DNA of 26,384 bases from an uncultured Dialister sp. (GTDB lineage Bacteria; Bacillota; Negativicutes; Veillonellales; Dialisteraceae): positions 1 to 26,384 of the forward strand of contig NZ_UPZP01000023.1 of the NCBI RefSeq assembly GCF_900538805.1. The letters run 5' to 3'. A model generated the notes under the pieces. That model did no database searches. It was not told the DNA's origin and saw nothing but the letters and a program-made list of their open reading frames with translations. This document shows, one piece after another, positions 13,683-21,087 of the stretch (its first letter is position 1; each line of letters opens with the position of its first letter). Position numbers and translations under genes: made by a program.

Positions 13683-15296
13683 ATGGCTAAAAAAGTACTT
13701 TATAATGAAGAAGCCCGCGCCGCTCTTCTCAAGGGCGTTGACCAGCTGGCTAATGCAGTCAAGATTACCCTGGGACCGAAAGGCCGCAACGTAGTTCTTG
13801 ACAAGAAATTCGGCGCTCCGAACATCGTAAACGACGGTGTTTCCATTGCCCGTGAAATCGAACTGAAGGATCCCTTTGAAAACATGGGTGCCCAGCTTGT
13901 TAAAGAAGTAGCCACCAAGACCAACGATGTAGCCGGCGACGGCACCACCACCGCAACCCTTCTGGCTCAGTCCATGATTCATGAAGGCATGAGGAACGTA
14001 GCTGCCGGTGCCAACCCCATGGTCCTGAAGAAGGGCATTGAAGAAGCAGTGAAGGTTCTTGTGGATGAAATCAAGAAGAAGGCTGTTCCTGTAAAGACAA
14101 AGGAAGCTATTGCTCAGGTTGCTTCCATTTCCTCTGCCGATAAGACCATCGGCGGCCTCATTGCTGACGCCATGGAAAAAGTCGGCAACGACGGCGTGAT
14201 TACCGTAGAAGACTCCAAGACCATGGGCACCAGCCTGAAGGTTGTAGAAGGCATGCAGTTCGATCGCGGATACCTTTCCCCATACATGGTAACGGATCCG
14301 GATAAGATGGAATGCGTCATGGAAAATCCATATATCCTCATTACCGACAAGAAGATCAATATGCTGCAGGATATGCTTCAGCTCCTGGAACAGGTTGCCC
14401 GTTCCGGCAAGGAACTCCTGATTATTGCTGAAGATGTGGAAGGCGAAGCACTGGCTACCCTGGTAGTGAACAGACTCCGCGGCACTCTGAAATGCGCTGC
14501 TGTCAAGGCTCCGGGATTCGGCGACCGCCGCAAGGCTATGCTGGAAGATATTGCCATCCTCACCGGCGGCCATGTAATTTCCGATGATATGGGCCGCAAG
14601 CTCCAGAGCGCAACCCTGGATGACCTGGGCACTGCTCACCAGATTCGTATCACCAAGGACAACACCACCATTGTAGGCGGTGCCGGTGACAAGGATGCCA
14701 TCAAACACAGAGTGGAACAGATCCGCGAACAGTACAAAGATGCTGTTTCCCAGTTTGATAAAGATAAACTTCAGGAACGTCTGGCTAAGATGTCCGGCGG
14801 CATTGCTGTCATCGAAGTAGGCGCAGCTACTGAAGTAGAAATGAAAGATAAGAGACTCCGTATCGAAGATGCTCTGAATGCTACCAGAGCAGCTGTGGAA
14901 GAAGGTATTGTTGCCGGCGGCGGCACAACTTTCCTGGATATCCAGAAGAGCCTTGATTCCATCAAAGCTGAAGGCGACGTAAAGACCGGCGTGAACCTGG
15001 TTCGTCATGCCATCGAAGCTCCTGTACGCCAGATTGCTGACAACGCAGGTCTGGAAGGCGCCATCGTAGCTGAAAAGGTCAAAGCAGCAGGCGACGGCAT
15101 CGGCTACAACGCAGCTGAAGACAAGTATGAAAACATGCTGGAAGCAGGCATTGTGGATCCGGCTAAAGTAACCAGAAGCGCACTGCAGAATGCAGCATCC
15201 ATTGCTGCCCTCGTTCTTACCACGGAAGCTGTGGTAGGCGATATTCCGGAAGAAAAACCGGCTATGCCTCCTATGCCCCAGGGCGGAATGATGTAA
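13683..15296 (+). CDS. groEL: Chaperonin GroEL (Hsp60)
   Basis: Cytoplasmic ATP-dependent protein-folding chaperonin. The 537 residues are close to the usual 540-548. ATP-site motifs include LGPKGRNVVLDKKFGAP (32-48) and NDVAGDGTTTATLLAQ (85-100, with catalytic Asp in the GDGTTT loop). EGIVAGGGT lies near 407-415. The C-terminus is a short MPPMPQGGMM tail in place of the longer GGM repeats of E. coli. ATG 13683 is preceded by AGGAGTGATATAA. Regulated with groES by CIRCE. Confidence 0.98.
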   Translation: MAKKVLYNEEARAALLKGVDQLANAVKITLGPKGRNVVLDKKFGAPNIVNDGVSIAREIELKDPFENMGAQLVKEVATKTNDVAGDGTTTATLLAQSMIHEGMRNVAAGANPMVLKKGIEEAVKVLVDEIKKKAVPVKTKEAIAQVASISSADKTIGGLIADAMEKVGNDGVITVEDSKTMGTSLKVVEGMQFDRGYLSPYMVTDPDKMECVMENPYILITDKKINMLQDMLQLLEQVARSGKELLIIAEDVEGEALATLVVNRLRGTLKCAAVKAPGFGDRRKAMLEDIAILTGGHVISDDMGRKLQSATLDDLGTAHQIRITKDNTTIVGGAGDKDAIKHRVEQIREQYKDAVSQFDKDKLQERLAKMSGGIAVIEVGAATEVEMKDKRLRIEDALNATRAAVEEGIVAGGGTTFLDIQKSLDSIKAEGDVKTGVNLVRHAIEAPVRQIADNAGLEGAIVAEKVKAAGDGIGYNAAEDKYENMLEAGIVDPAKVTRSALQNAASIAALVLTTEAVVGDIPEEKPAMPPMPQGGMM

Positions 15297-15334
15297 TCTG
15301 AACCTTTTGGTTCCGACATCTGCATAAGGAAAAG

Positions 15335-15372
15335 AACTGTGAAATCATGGACCTATGGTTTCACAGTTTTTT
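15335..15372 (+). terminator. Intrinsic terminator of groESL
   Basis: The stem AACTGTGAAA/TTTCACAGTT with an inner CAT-ATG extension is followed by T7, about 40 bases after the groEL stop. Confidence 0.9.
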
Positions 15373-15438
15373 TATTTCTTCCTTTCTTCGGAAATAGAAA
15401 ATTTTGCATACGTCACATTTTTCCTTTATGAATCATGA

Positions 15439-15444
15439 TACAAT
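15439..15444 (+). promoter_or_regulatory. -10 element for the DUF488 gene
   Basis: TACAAT lies 25 bases before the DUF488 start; no good -35 is at the right spacing. Its position means an in-frame ATG at 15451 would sit almost at the transcript 5' end, which favours ATG 15469 as the true start. Confidence 0.45.
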
Positions 15445-15468
15445 AGAGGCATGAAAGGAAGTCTTACT

Positions 15469-15831
15469 ATGGACATACAGTTGAAACGGGTATATGAAGC
15501 GCCGGAAGAATCGGACGGATACAGGATTTTGACAGACCGGCTGTGGCCAAGGGGAATTTCTAAGGAAAAGGCGGCTCTGGGCAAGTGGGCAAAGGACATG
15601 GCCCCGTCCCCGGAGCTTCGGAAATGGTTCGGTCATGACCCGGAAAAGTATGAGGAGTTCAGAAAAAAGTACCGGAAGGAACTGGAAGAGAATCCGGCGA
15701 GAGAGGATTTCCTGAATCTGGTAAAAGACAAACTCAAAGAGGGGAGAGTCACTCTTCTCTTTGGAGCCAAAGACAAAGAGCATAACCAGGCAGTGGTGCT
15801 CAGGGATTTTCTGGCGGAAATCCTTCAGTAG
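15469..15831 (+). CDS. DUF488 family protein (YeaO-like)
   Basis: Small cytoplasmic protein of 120 residues with the DUF488 hallmarks: QLKRVYE near the N-terminus, DGYRILTDRLWPRG (about 16-29), WAKDMAPSPELRKWFGHDP (about 39-57) and VTLLFGAKDKEHNQA toward the end. Function is not established for the family. ATG 15469 follows AAAGGAAG. The lysR-type gene begins 22 bases after its stop, so they are probably cotranscribed. Confidence 0.88.
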   Translation: MDIQLKRVYEAPEESDGYRILTDRLWPRGISKEKAALGKWAKDMAPSPELRKWFGHDPEKYEEFRKKYRKELEENPAREDFLNLVKDKLKEGRVTLLFGAKDKEHNQAVVLRDFLAEILQ

Positions 15832-15853
15832 GATGATTGAATGGGGAGATAGC

Positions 15854-16744
15854 ATGGAATTAAGGGTTATCAAGTACTTCCTGGCGGTGGCGGAGGAAGA
15901 GAACATTACCAAGGCGGCGGAAAAGCTGCACCTCACCCAGCCCACCCTTTCCCGGCAGCTTCGGGAGCTGGAAGAGGAACTGGGGGCGGACCTTTTTGTC
16001 CGCGGCAAGAGAAGGACTTCCCTCACGGAAGCGGGCGTCCTTTTCAAGGCGCGGGCGGAAGAACTGGTTTCCCTGGAAGAGAGGACCATGAATGAGTTCG
16101 CCCATCTGAGTGATGCGGTGGCAGGAGATGTATATCTGGGCTGCGGGGAAACGGAGGCCATGAGGGATGTGGTTTCTGCCATTTCCCCTGCCCTGAAGGA
16201 GCATCCGGACATCCATCTCCATCTTTTGAGCGGCAACGGGGAACAGTCCCTGGACTACCTGGAAAAGGGGCTCCTTGATTTTGCCCTTCTCTGCCGCAGC
16301 ATCCCGCCGGATGGATACCACTATATCCGCCTCCCCTATCGGGACACCTGGGGCCTGCTCCTCAGGAAGGACAATCCTTTGGCAAAAAAGCCGGGTATCC
16401 GGGCATCGGATATAAGGAAGGAACCGCTTATCGTTTCCGCCCAGCTGCCCTCCCGGAATGAAATCCAGCGCTGGATGGGGGAGGGCGAGCTCCACATTGC
16501 ATCCACCTACAACCTGGCCTATAATGCGGCTTTTCTGGTGGAAGAAGGCATGGGGAGCATGATTACCTATGACCGGCTTATCCCCTGCGGTACGGACTAT
16601 CGGAAGGACCTGGTGTTTAAGCCCTTTATCCCGGCCCTGCACAGCGGAAATTTCCTGGTGTGGAAAAAGGAGCGCACCCTGTCCAGGGCGGCGGAGCTTC
16701 TGAAAAAGCAGATGGAAGACCATTTTAACGGTTTGGACGAGTGA
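15854..16744 (+). CDS. LysR-type transcriptional regulator
   Basis: The 296 residues have the LysR layout. The N-terminal winged helix-turn-helix (about 1-60) includes NITKAAEKLHLTQPTLSRQL (17-36) and ELGADLFVRG; an effector-binding domain covers about 90-290. ATG 15854 is preceded by GGGGAGATAGC; the frame is open over the DUF488 end but that part is not real. LysR regulators are often divergent from their target; here the target is probably downstream on the same strand, because a T-N11-A dyad lies between this stop and the flavoprotein gene. The effector is unknown. Confidence 0.93.
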   Translation: MELRVIKYFLAVAEEENITKAAEKLHLTQPTLSRQLRELEEELGADLFVRGKRRTSLTEAGVLFKARAEELVSLEERTMNEFAHLSDAVAGDVYLGCGETEAMRDVVSAISPALKEHPDIHLHLLSGNGEQSLDYLEKGLLDFALLCRSIPPDGYHYIRLPYRDTWGLLLRKDNPLAKKPGIRASDIRKEPLIVSAQLPSRNEIQRWMGEGELHIASTYNLAYNAAFLVEEGMGSMITYDRLIPCGTDYRKDLVFKPFIPALHSGNFLVWKKERTLSRAAELLKKQMEDHFNGLDE

Positions 16745-16745
16745 T

Positions 16746-16772
16746 TTTATCATGCAGATAAAGCATGATAAA
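16746..16772. promoter_or_regulatory. Probable LysR-type binding site
   Basis: The dyad TTTATCATGC-N7-GCATGATAAA is perfect over 10 bp per arm and contains the LysR-type T-N11-A core (T16753, A16765). Its centre (16759) is about 67 bases before the transcription start predicted from the -10 at 16814, the usual place of a LysR recognition site. It could instead be a lysR terminator, but no T-run follows. Confidence 0.55.
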
Positions 16773-16788
16773 TGGTAATAATCAGGTA

Positions 16789-16819
16789 TTGGCTATTATA
16801 ATGCCTCCTGCCCTATAAT
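16789..16819 (+). promoter_or_regulatory. Candidate activator-dependent promoter of the flavoprotein gene
   Basis: A perfect -10 TATAAT lies at 16814-16819. The nearest -35-like hexamer, TTGGCT at 16789-16794, is spaced 19 bp, which is poor and fits a promoter needing a LysR activator. A second TATAAT at 16797-16802 lacks a -35. Confidence 0.45.
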
Positions 16820-16862
16820 GGAATCATCAACGAAATGGTGATTTCCATAATAGAGCAGGAGG
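16804..16862 (+). promoter_or_regulatory. Long inverted repeat enclosing the ribosome binding site
   Basis: CCTCCTGC (16804-16811) pairs with GCAGGAGG (16855-16862), which is the ribosome binding site of the next gene. Pairing continues inward to about 26 bp with two mismatches and one bulge, closing an 8-nt loop at 16829-16836. A transcript that includes the left arm would have its ribosome binding site buried; one starting near 16826 would not. Confidence 0.7.
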
Positions 16863-16869
16863 TATTTTT

Positions 16870-17409
16870 GTGGATAAAAACGTAATCATTATCTCCGCCA
16901 GCCTGCGGGAGAAAAGTAATTCCATGGCCCTGGCGGAAGCCTTTGCCAAGGGGGCCGGTGAGGCAGGAAACCGGGTGGAACTGATTTCCCTTCGGGGAAA
17001 GAAATATGGCTTCTGCACCGGCTGCCTTTCCTGCCAGAAGACCTTCCACTGTTTCATGAAGGATGATGCAGAGGAAATCAGTGAGAAAATAGGGAAAGCG
17101 GATGTGGTGGTTTTTGCAACACCCATTTACTACTACGAAATGAGCGGTCAGCTGAAGACGCTGCTGGACCGGTGCAATCCTCTTTTCCCCCAGGATTATC
17201 TTTTCCGGGACGTATATCTTCTCATGACAGCGGCCGATGACAATCCTCATACCGTGGACAGGGCGGTTTCGGGCCTGTCCGGATGGATCGACTGTTTCCC
17301 CAAGTCCCGCCTGGCAGGCACGGTCTTTGCCGGCGGCGTGACGGAAAGAGGAGACATTGAAAATCACAGGGCCCTGGATGAAGCTTTCCAGGCCGGCATG
17401 CATGTGTAA
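16870..17409 (+). CDS. Iron-sulfur flavoprotein-type NAD(P)H-dependent reductase
   Basis: Flavodoxin-fold oxidoreductase of the NADPH-dependent FMN reductase family, 179 residues. The FMN phosphate loop SASLREKSNSMA lies at 9-20, and FATPIYYYEMSGQLKTLLDR (82-101) is the usual second flavin-contact region. Cys49, Cys52, Cys55 and Cys61 form C-x2-C-x2-C-x5-C, the motif that binds a [4Fe-4S] cluster in iron-sulfur flavoproteins. Start GTG 16870 is spaced 7 bases from AGCAGGAGG. An exported hydrolase follows 18 bases later. The electron donor and acceptor cannot be told from sequence. Confidence 0.87.
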   Translation: MDKNVIIISASLREKSNSMALAEAFAKGAGEAGNRVELISLRGKKYGFCTGCLSCQKTFHCFMKDDAEEISEKIGKADVVVFATPIYYYEMSGQLKTLLDRCNPLFPQDYLFRDVYLLMTAADDNPHTVDRAVSGLSGWIDCFPKSRLAGTVFAGGVTERGDIENHRALDEAFQAGMHV

Positions 17410-17427
17410 TTTATAAAGGGAGAAAAA

Positions 17428-18564
17428 ATGAAAAATCTGAAGAAAATGAAATGGCTCGTTCTGGCACTGGCAGGTCTTACCCTGGCAGGGTCGGTGATGA
17501 CGGTGGATGCTGCCGATGCAAGCAGCAGGACGGAAAATGGCAGCCAAGTGCGCCGGATTTCCTCCACTCCCTGGGAAGGAGAAGAGTCCCTCCCGCTCAC
17601 CGATAGCTGGGACAAAACCTTTCCGAAAAGCGACAAGGTGGACCATGAAAAGGTGACCTTCCATAACCGCTATGGCATTACCCTGGCGGCAGACCTGTAC
17701 ATGCCGAAGAACCGGAACGGTAAAATGGCGGCTCTGGCAGTGGCAGGACCCTTCGGCGCCGTAAAGGAACAGGCTTCCGGTCTCTATGCCCAGAAGCTGG
17801 CGGAAATGGGATTTTTAACCATTGCCTTCGATCCCTCCTTCATCGGTGAAAGCGGCGGCAGGGCCAGAAATGTGGCCAGCCCGGACATCAATACGGAGGA
17901 CTTCTCCGCTGCCGTGGACTACCTGTCCAACAGAAGCGACGTGAATCCGGATAAAATCGGTATTGTAGGCATCTGCGGCTTCGGCGGCATGGCCATCAAT
18001 GCGGCGGCCATGGATACCAGAATCAAAGCCACCGTCACCTCCACCATGTACGACATGAGCCGCGTCATTGCCAACGGCTACTTTGATTATGAAAAGGACG
18101 GGGACACCCTGAAAAAAGAAAGAATGGACCGCAGAAAAGCCCTCAATCAGCAGCGGACGGAGGATTATAAGAACGGAAGCTATAAGAGAGACGGCGGCGT
18201 GGTGGATCCCCTTCCTGCCGATGCGCCGCAGTTCGTGAAGGACTACTACGATTACTACAAAACAAAGAGAGGCTATTATCCCCGGTCCCTCAATTCCAAC
18301 GACGGATGGAACGTGACCAGCGCCCTTTCTTTCACCAATATGCCCCTTCTTGCCTATGCCGATGAAATCGAAAGCCCGGTACTCATCATCCATGGTGAAA
18401 TGGCCCATTCCCGCTACTTCTCCGAAGATGTTTTCAAGAAGCTCAAAGGAAATAACAAGGAACTTCTCATTGTCCCCGGTGCAAACCACACAGATCTCTA
18501 TGACAACATGGACAAGATTCCCTTCCACAAAATCGCCGCCTTCTTCCATAAGTACCTGGGTTGA
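17428..18564 (+). CDS. Exported alpha/beta hydrolase with cysteine nucleophile
   Basis: The 378-residue product has a signal peptide (basic MKNLKKMK, hydrophobic core, cleavage near DAADA at 27-31), so it likely acts outside the cytoplasmic membrane. The hydrolase domain runs from about 72 to 378. The nucleophile elbow reads GICGFGG (181-187) with Cys183 instead of Ser, as in dienelactone hydrolase-type enzymes. The catalytic His is probably His354 in PGANHTDLYD. A helical lid insert (about 215-300) is rich in Tyr, Lys and Asp. ATG 17428 follows AAAGGGAG. Cotranscription with the flavoprotein is likely, possibly under the upstream LysR. The substrate is unknown. Confidence 0.85.
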   Translation: MKNLKKMKWLVLALAGLTLAGSVMTVDAADASSRTENGSQVRRISSTPWEGEESLPLTDSWDKTFPKSDKVDHEKVTFHNRYGITLAADLYMPKNRNGKMAALAVAGPFGAVKEQASGLYAQKLAEMGFLTIAFDPSFIGESGGRARNVASPDINTEDFSAAVDYLSNRSDVNPDKIGIVGICGFGGMAINAAAMDTRIKATVTSTMYDMSRVIANGYFDYEKDGDTLKKERMDRRKALNQQRTEDYKNGSYKRDGGVVDPLPADAPQFVKDYYDYYKTKRGYYPRSLNSNDGWNVTSALSFTNMPLLAYADEIESPVLIIHGEMAHSRYFSEDVFKKLKGNNKELLIVPGANHTDLYDNMDKIPFHKIAAFFHKYLG

Positions 18565-18610
18565 CCGGTGGGAGGCGGGAAGGACGGCACGTAAAGCTGA
18601 CTTTATATTC

Positions 18611-18725
18611 ATTGCCGCCTTCGGCGGCAATCCACAACCCTCAGCGCCAAAGGCGCTGTCAAACCTGAAAACCTTAAGAACCCGCGGGCCCGAAGGGCCC
18701 GTCAACCTTCCTCTTTTTGAACCCG
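18611..18725. other. Second intergenic cluster of GC-rich tight hairpins
   Basis: Three perfect hairpins with 3-nt loops: ATTGCCGCC-TTC-GGCGGCAAT (18611-18631), CAGCGCC-AAA-GGCGCTG (18642-18658) and CGGGCCC-GAA-GGGCCCG (18685-18701). The tail CCTTCCTCTTTTTGAACCC follows, nearly the same as after the hairpins at 107-147. No gene is seen from 18565 to 18819. Confidence 0.65.
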
Positions 18726-18726
18726 T

Positions 18727-18760
18727 AAAACAGGCCTGCCTTGGCAGGCCTGTTTTCCTT
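18727..18760 (+). terminator. Intrinsic terminator after the hydrolase
   Basis: A perfect 14-bp stem AAAACAGGCCTGCC/GGCAGGCCTGTTTT with a minimal TT loop is followed by CCTT. It closes the flavoprotein-hydrolase transcript. Confidence 0.8.
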
Positions 18761-18770
18761 CTTTCCCCTG

Positions 18771-18779
18771 TGGTAAAAT
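18771..18779 (+). promoter_or_regulatory. Extended -10 promoter of rlmI
   Basis: TGGTAAAAT is an extended -10 (TGn then TAAAAT), 40 bases before the rlmI start; the -35 region is weak. Confidence 0.5.
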
Positions 18780-18819
18780 AACAGAAATATGATTTCTATT
18801 TTTACGACAGGAGACACAC

Positions 18820-20040
18820 ATGGAAGCACTGAAAACGGTAACCATCAGCAAGCGGGCGGAGCTGGCAGCCAGGGGAGGGCACCCCTGGATTTACGGTTCT
18901 GAAATCAAAGGTATGGATGAGGGGATTGCGCCCGGGGAGATTGTGAAGGTCCTTTCTTCCAAAGGAAAATTTGTGGGAAGCGGATTCTATAATCCCCACT
19001 CCAAAATCACCATCCGTATTTTTTCCACCAACGCCAACGACAGTTTTGACAGGGCCTTCTGGAAGAGGCGGGCTGCCTATGCGGTGGACTACCGGCTGCA
19101 GGTGATGCGGAAGGAGGATTATGACTGCTGCCGGCTTGTATTCGGCGAGGCGGACCAGCTGCCGGGGATGACGGTGGACCGTTTCGGCGATGTGCTGTCG
19201 GTGCAGGTGCTGTCCCTGGGCATGGAGAAAAGAAAGCAGCTTTTCCTTGACGGCCTCATTGAGGTACTGCGGGAAAGAAACCTTCCTGTATCCTCTATTT
19301 ATGAAAGAAATGATGTAAAAATCAGGGAACTGGAGGGCATGGAGCAGTACAAAGGCTTTTACCGTTCGCCTCTCTTAAACCCTGCCGATGAAAAGACACT
19401 GGTGGATATTGTGGAAAACGGTATCCGCTACACCGTGGATGTGGAAAACGGACAGAAGACAGGATTTTTCCTGGACCAGAAGTTCAACCGTCTGGCGGCT
19501 GCTTCCATTGCCCGGGGCCGCCATGTGCTGGACTGCTTTACCCACACCGGAGCCTTTGCCCTGAATGCAGCGAAAGGCGGTGCCGCCTCTGTGACGGCAC
19601 TGGATATTTCTGAGGAAGCAGTGGACATGGCTGCCCATAACGGAAAAATCAATGGCCTTCCCATCAAAGCGGTGAAGGCGGATGTATTTGACTACCTGAC
19701 GGAGCTGGACCGCACAAAGAATCATGACTATGATTACATCATCCTGGACCCGCCGGCCTTTACGAAATCGGGAAAAACGGTGCACGAAGCCTTCCGGGGA
19801 TACAAGGAAATCAACTACCGGGCCATGAAAATCCTTCTAAGAGGAGGATACCTGGCCACCTGCTCCTGCTCCCATTTCATGGGAGAGGAACTCTTTGTGA
19901 AGATGGTGAAGGAAGCGGCCAGAGACGCGGGCGTGACCCTCCGGCAGATCGAATTCCGCCAGCAGGCGCCGGACCATCCTATCCTCATGACCGTGCCGGA
20001 AACTTACTACCTGAAATTTTTCCTGTTCCAGATTATTTAA
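18820..20040 (+). CDS. rlmI: Class I SAM-dependent 23S rRNA methyltransferase, RlmI family
   Basis: Predicted to make 5-methylcytosine in 23S rRNA (C1962 in E. coli). The 406 residues (E. coli RlmI: 396) show an N-terminal PUA domain (about 1-75, with HPWIYGSEI at 21-29), a central strand-rich domain with RLVFGEADQLPGMTVDRFGD, GQKTGFFLDQKFNR, SAM motif I VLDCFTHTGAFAL, DPPAFTKSGK (motif IV) and CSCSHFM, whose Cys is the likely catalytic one. ATG 18820 follows ACAGGAGACACAC. The stop codon TAA is part of a TTAA target duplication: a MITE has inserted exactly behind the gene without altering the protein. The exact target base is inferred from the family. Confidence 0.9.
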   Translation: MEALKTVTISKRAELAARGGHPWIYGSEIKGMDEGIAPGEIVKVLSSKGKFVGSGFYNPHSKITIRIFSTNANDSFDRAFWKRRAAYAVDYRLQVMRKEDYDCCRLVFGEADQLPGMTVDRFGDVLSVQVLSLGMEKRKQLFLDGLIEVLRERNLPVSSIYERNDVKIRELEGMEQYKGFYRSPLLNPADEKTLVDIVENGIRYTVDVENGQKTGFFLDQKFNRLAAASIARGRHVLDCFTHTGAFALNAAKGGAASVTALDISEEAVDMAAHNGKINGLPIKAVKADVFDYLTELDRTKNHDYDYIILDPPAFTKSGKTVHEAFRGYKEINYRAMKILLRGGYLATCSCSHFMGEELFVKMVKEAARDAGVTLRQIEFRQQAPDHPILMTVPETYYLKFFLFQII

Positions 20041-20199
20041 GGAAGCACTGATTAATTCGCAGAATCGCATTTCATATGTATTTTTATCCAATGCTACGTC
20101 ATAAGCCTCCTTAAATAGCTCGCTATTCGCGTCGACTTATTCCTTGCATTGAATAAAAATACAAGAATGAAATCCGATAACGATTTAATCAGCGCTTCC
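20041..20199 (+). mobile_element. MITE-like element, complete copy A (159 bp)
   Basis: Terminal inverted repeats read GGAAGCACTGATTAATTCG on the left and GGAAGCGCTGATTAAATCG on the right, read inward. TTAA is duplicated on both sides (20037-20040 and 20200-20203). Nearly the whole element is self-complementary, with central stem AATAG/CTATT and outer stem ATAAG/CTTAT in the reversed orientation. It has no coding capacity. Copy B at 20859-21017 has exactly the same length and opposite orientation. Confidence 0.9.
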
Positions 20200-20218
20200 T
20201 TAATAGAAATTTTCACGC

Positions 20219-20251
20219 AAAAAGGGAAGCCTCCATGGGGCTTCCCTTTTT
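20219..20251. terminator. Bidirectional terminator between rlmI and the DUF2939-like gene
   Basis: The stem AAAAAGGGAAGCC (20219-20231) / GGCTTCCCTTTTT (20239-20251) has a 7-nt loop and T-runs on both strands. It serves the plus-strand rlmI transcript and the minus-strand gene ending at 20260. Confidence 0.92.
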
Positions 20252-20259
20252 TGAGCCTG

Positions 20260-20838
20260 CTATCCGGCCCTTTCCTTCAGGTAATCCTTAAGATTTACGA
20301 TTTTTACGGCGGTCCAGTTTCCGTTTACATCCTTTTCCATAAGCACCTGCCAGGTGAAATCTTTGTCCAGCTTTTTGTCATGGACCTTTACGTTCACCAG
20401 AGCCTTTCCATCCTTTTCCTTCACATCCAGCACGTCGGTGAGGGAAAGGGCGGCGGAGCCCAGGGAGGCGGACATGATTTTTCCTGCCCTGCCGGATGCA
20501 TCCTTTTCGCTGTTTTCGGTGAAGCGGATCTCCGTCTGCCGCACCATTTCATCCACTGCCTGCTTTTTCAGCATTTTCAGGAGGGACGCTGCCAGCGCAT
20601 GCTCCGGCCTGCCGTCGGAGGCCAGGTAGGAGGCGGTATCGTCTACGGCGGAGGAATAGACCTTGTCCAGGTCCACCCGCTCCTTGAAGAGCTGCAGGTC
20701 CTTTTTCTTCAGGGCCTGCTGGATTTCCGCCGCCGCATAGGCCGGCGTTTTTGACCAGTACAGGAAATACCATCCTGCCGCACAAGCCAGGAGGAGGGCA
20801 AGGATAAGAATGATTTTTTTCATCAGTGAACTGTTCAT
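20260..20838 (-). CDS. Membrane-anchored DUF2939-like protein
   Basis: Unknown function, 192 residues. One N-terminal hydrophobic segment (about 7-26) anchors the protein; LLLAC at its end could be a weak lipobox, so it may be a lipoprotein. The extracytoplasmic part (about 30-192) has the DUF2939-like pattern: TPAYAAAEIQQALKKKDLQ, then a VDLDKVYSSAVDD segment, then an NTF2-like beta-rich end (VNVKVHDKKLDKDFTWQV). The start MNSSLMKK is chosen because AAGGAG lies 7 bases upstream. The gene is sandwiched between two inverted MITE copies, the upstream one ending only about 20 bases before the start, so its promoter must lie in or beyond that element. Confidence 0.75.
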   Translation of the reverse strand: MNSSLMKKIILILALLLACAAGWYFLYWSKTPAYAAAEIQQALKKKDLQLFKERVDLDKVYSSAVDDTASYLASDGRPEHALAASLLKMLKKQAVDEMVRQTEIRFTENSEKDASGRAGKIMSASLGSAALSLTDVLDVKEKDGKALVNVKVHDKKLDKDFTWQVLMEKDVNGNWTAVKIVNLKDYLKERAG

Positions 20839-20858
20839 AGATTTTCTCCTTTTTCTTA

Positions 20859-21017
20859 GGAAGCGCTGATTAAATCATTGTTTTCTTTTATTCTTGAGTT
20901 TTTATGCAATGCGAGGAATGGGTTGACGCGAATAGCCAGCTATTTAAAGAAACCCATGACGAAGCAGTGCATAAAAATTCTTATAAAAGGAAATCCTACG
21001 AATTAATCAGTGCTTCC
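20859..21017 (-). mobile_element. MITE-like element, complete copy B (159 bp)
   Basis: Same family and same length as copy A but inverted. Ends are GGAAGCGCTGATTAAATC (left) and GGAAGCACTGATTAATTCG (right, read inward). CTTA is duplicated at 20855-20858 and 21018-21021. The central stem AATAG/CTATT is retained, and the next stem reads ATGGG/CCCAT where copy A has ATAAG/CTTAT, a compensatory change. No coding capacity. Confidence 0.9.
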
Positions 21018-21040
21018 CTTACATTATATCGAAAGGAGAC

Positions 21041-21076
21041 AAAAAGAAACAGGGCTTCCTTTGGGGAAGCCCTGTA
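21041..21076 (-). terminator. Intrinsic terminator of the aldehyde dehydrogenase gene
   Basis: Read on the minus strand, ACAGGGCTTCC and GGAAGCCCTGT form an 11-bp stem with a short loop, followed by TTTCTTTTT. It lies 12 bases past the stop. Confidence 0.9.
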
Positions 21077-21087
21077 AAAGGGAAATC

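Noticed and set aside
13668..15008. 446-residue open frame antisense to groEL
   Set aside because: Shadow of the strongly biased groEL codons; no ribosome binding site and no recognisable domain.
20149..20754. 201-residue plus-strand open frame over the DUF2939-like gene
   Set aside because: It starts inside the MITE, crosses a terminator and has no homology I recognise; the minus-strand frame has a signal anchor and ribosome binding site.
20041..21017. Composite transposon carrying the DUF2939-like gene
   Set aside because: No transposase is present and the two copies have different target duplications (TTAA and CTTA), which indicates independent insertions rather than one event.
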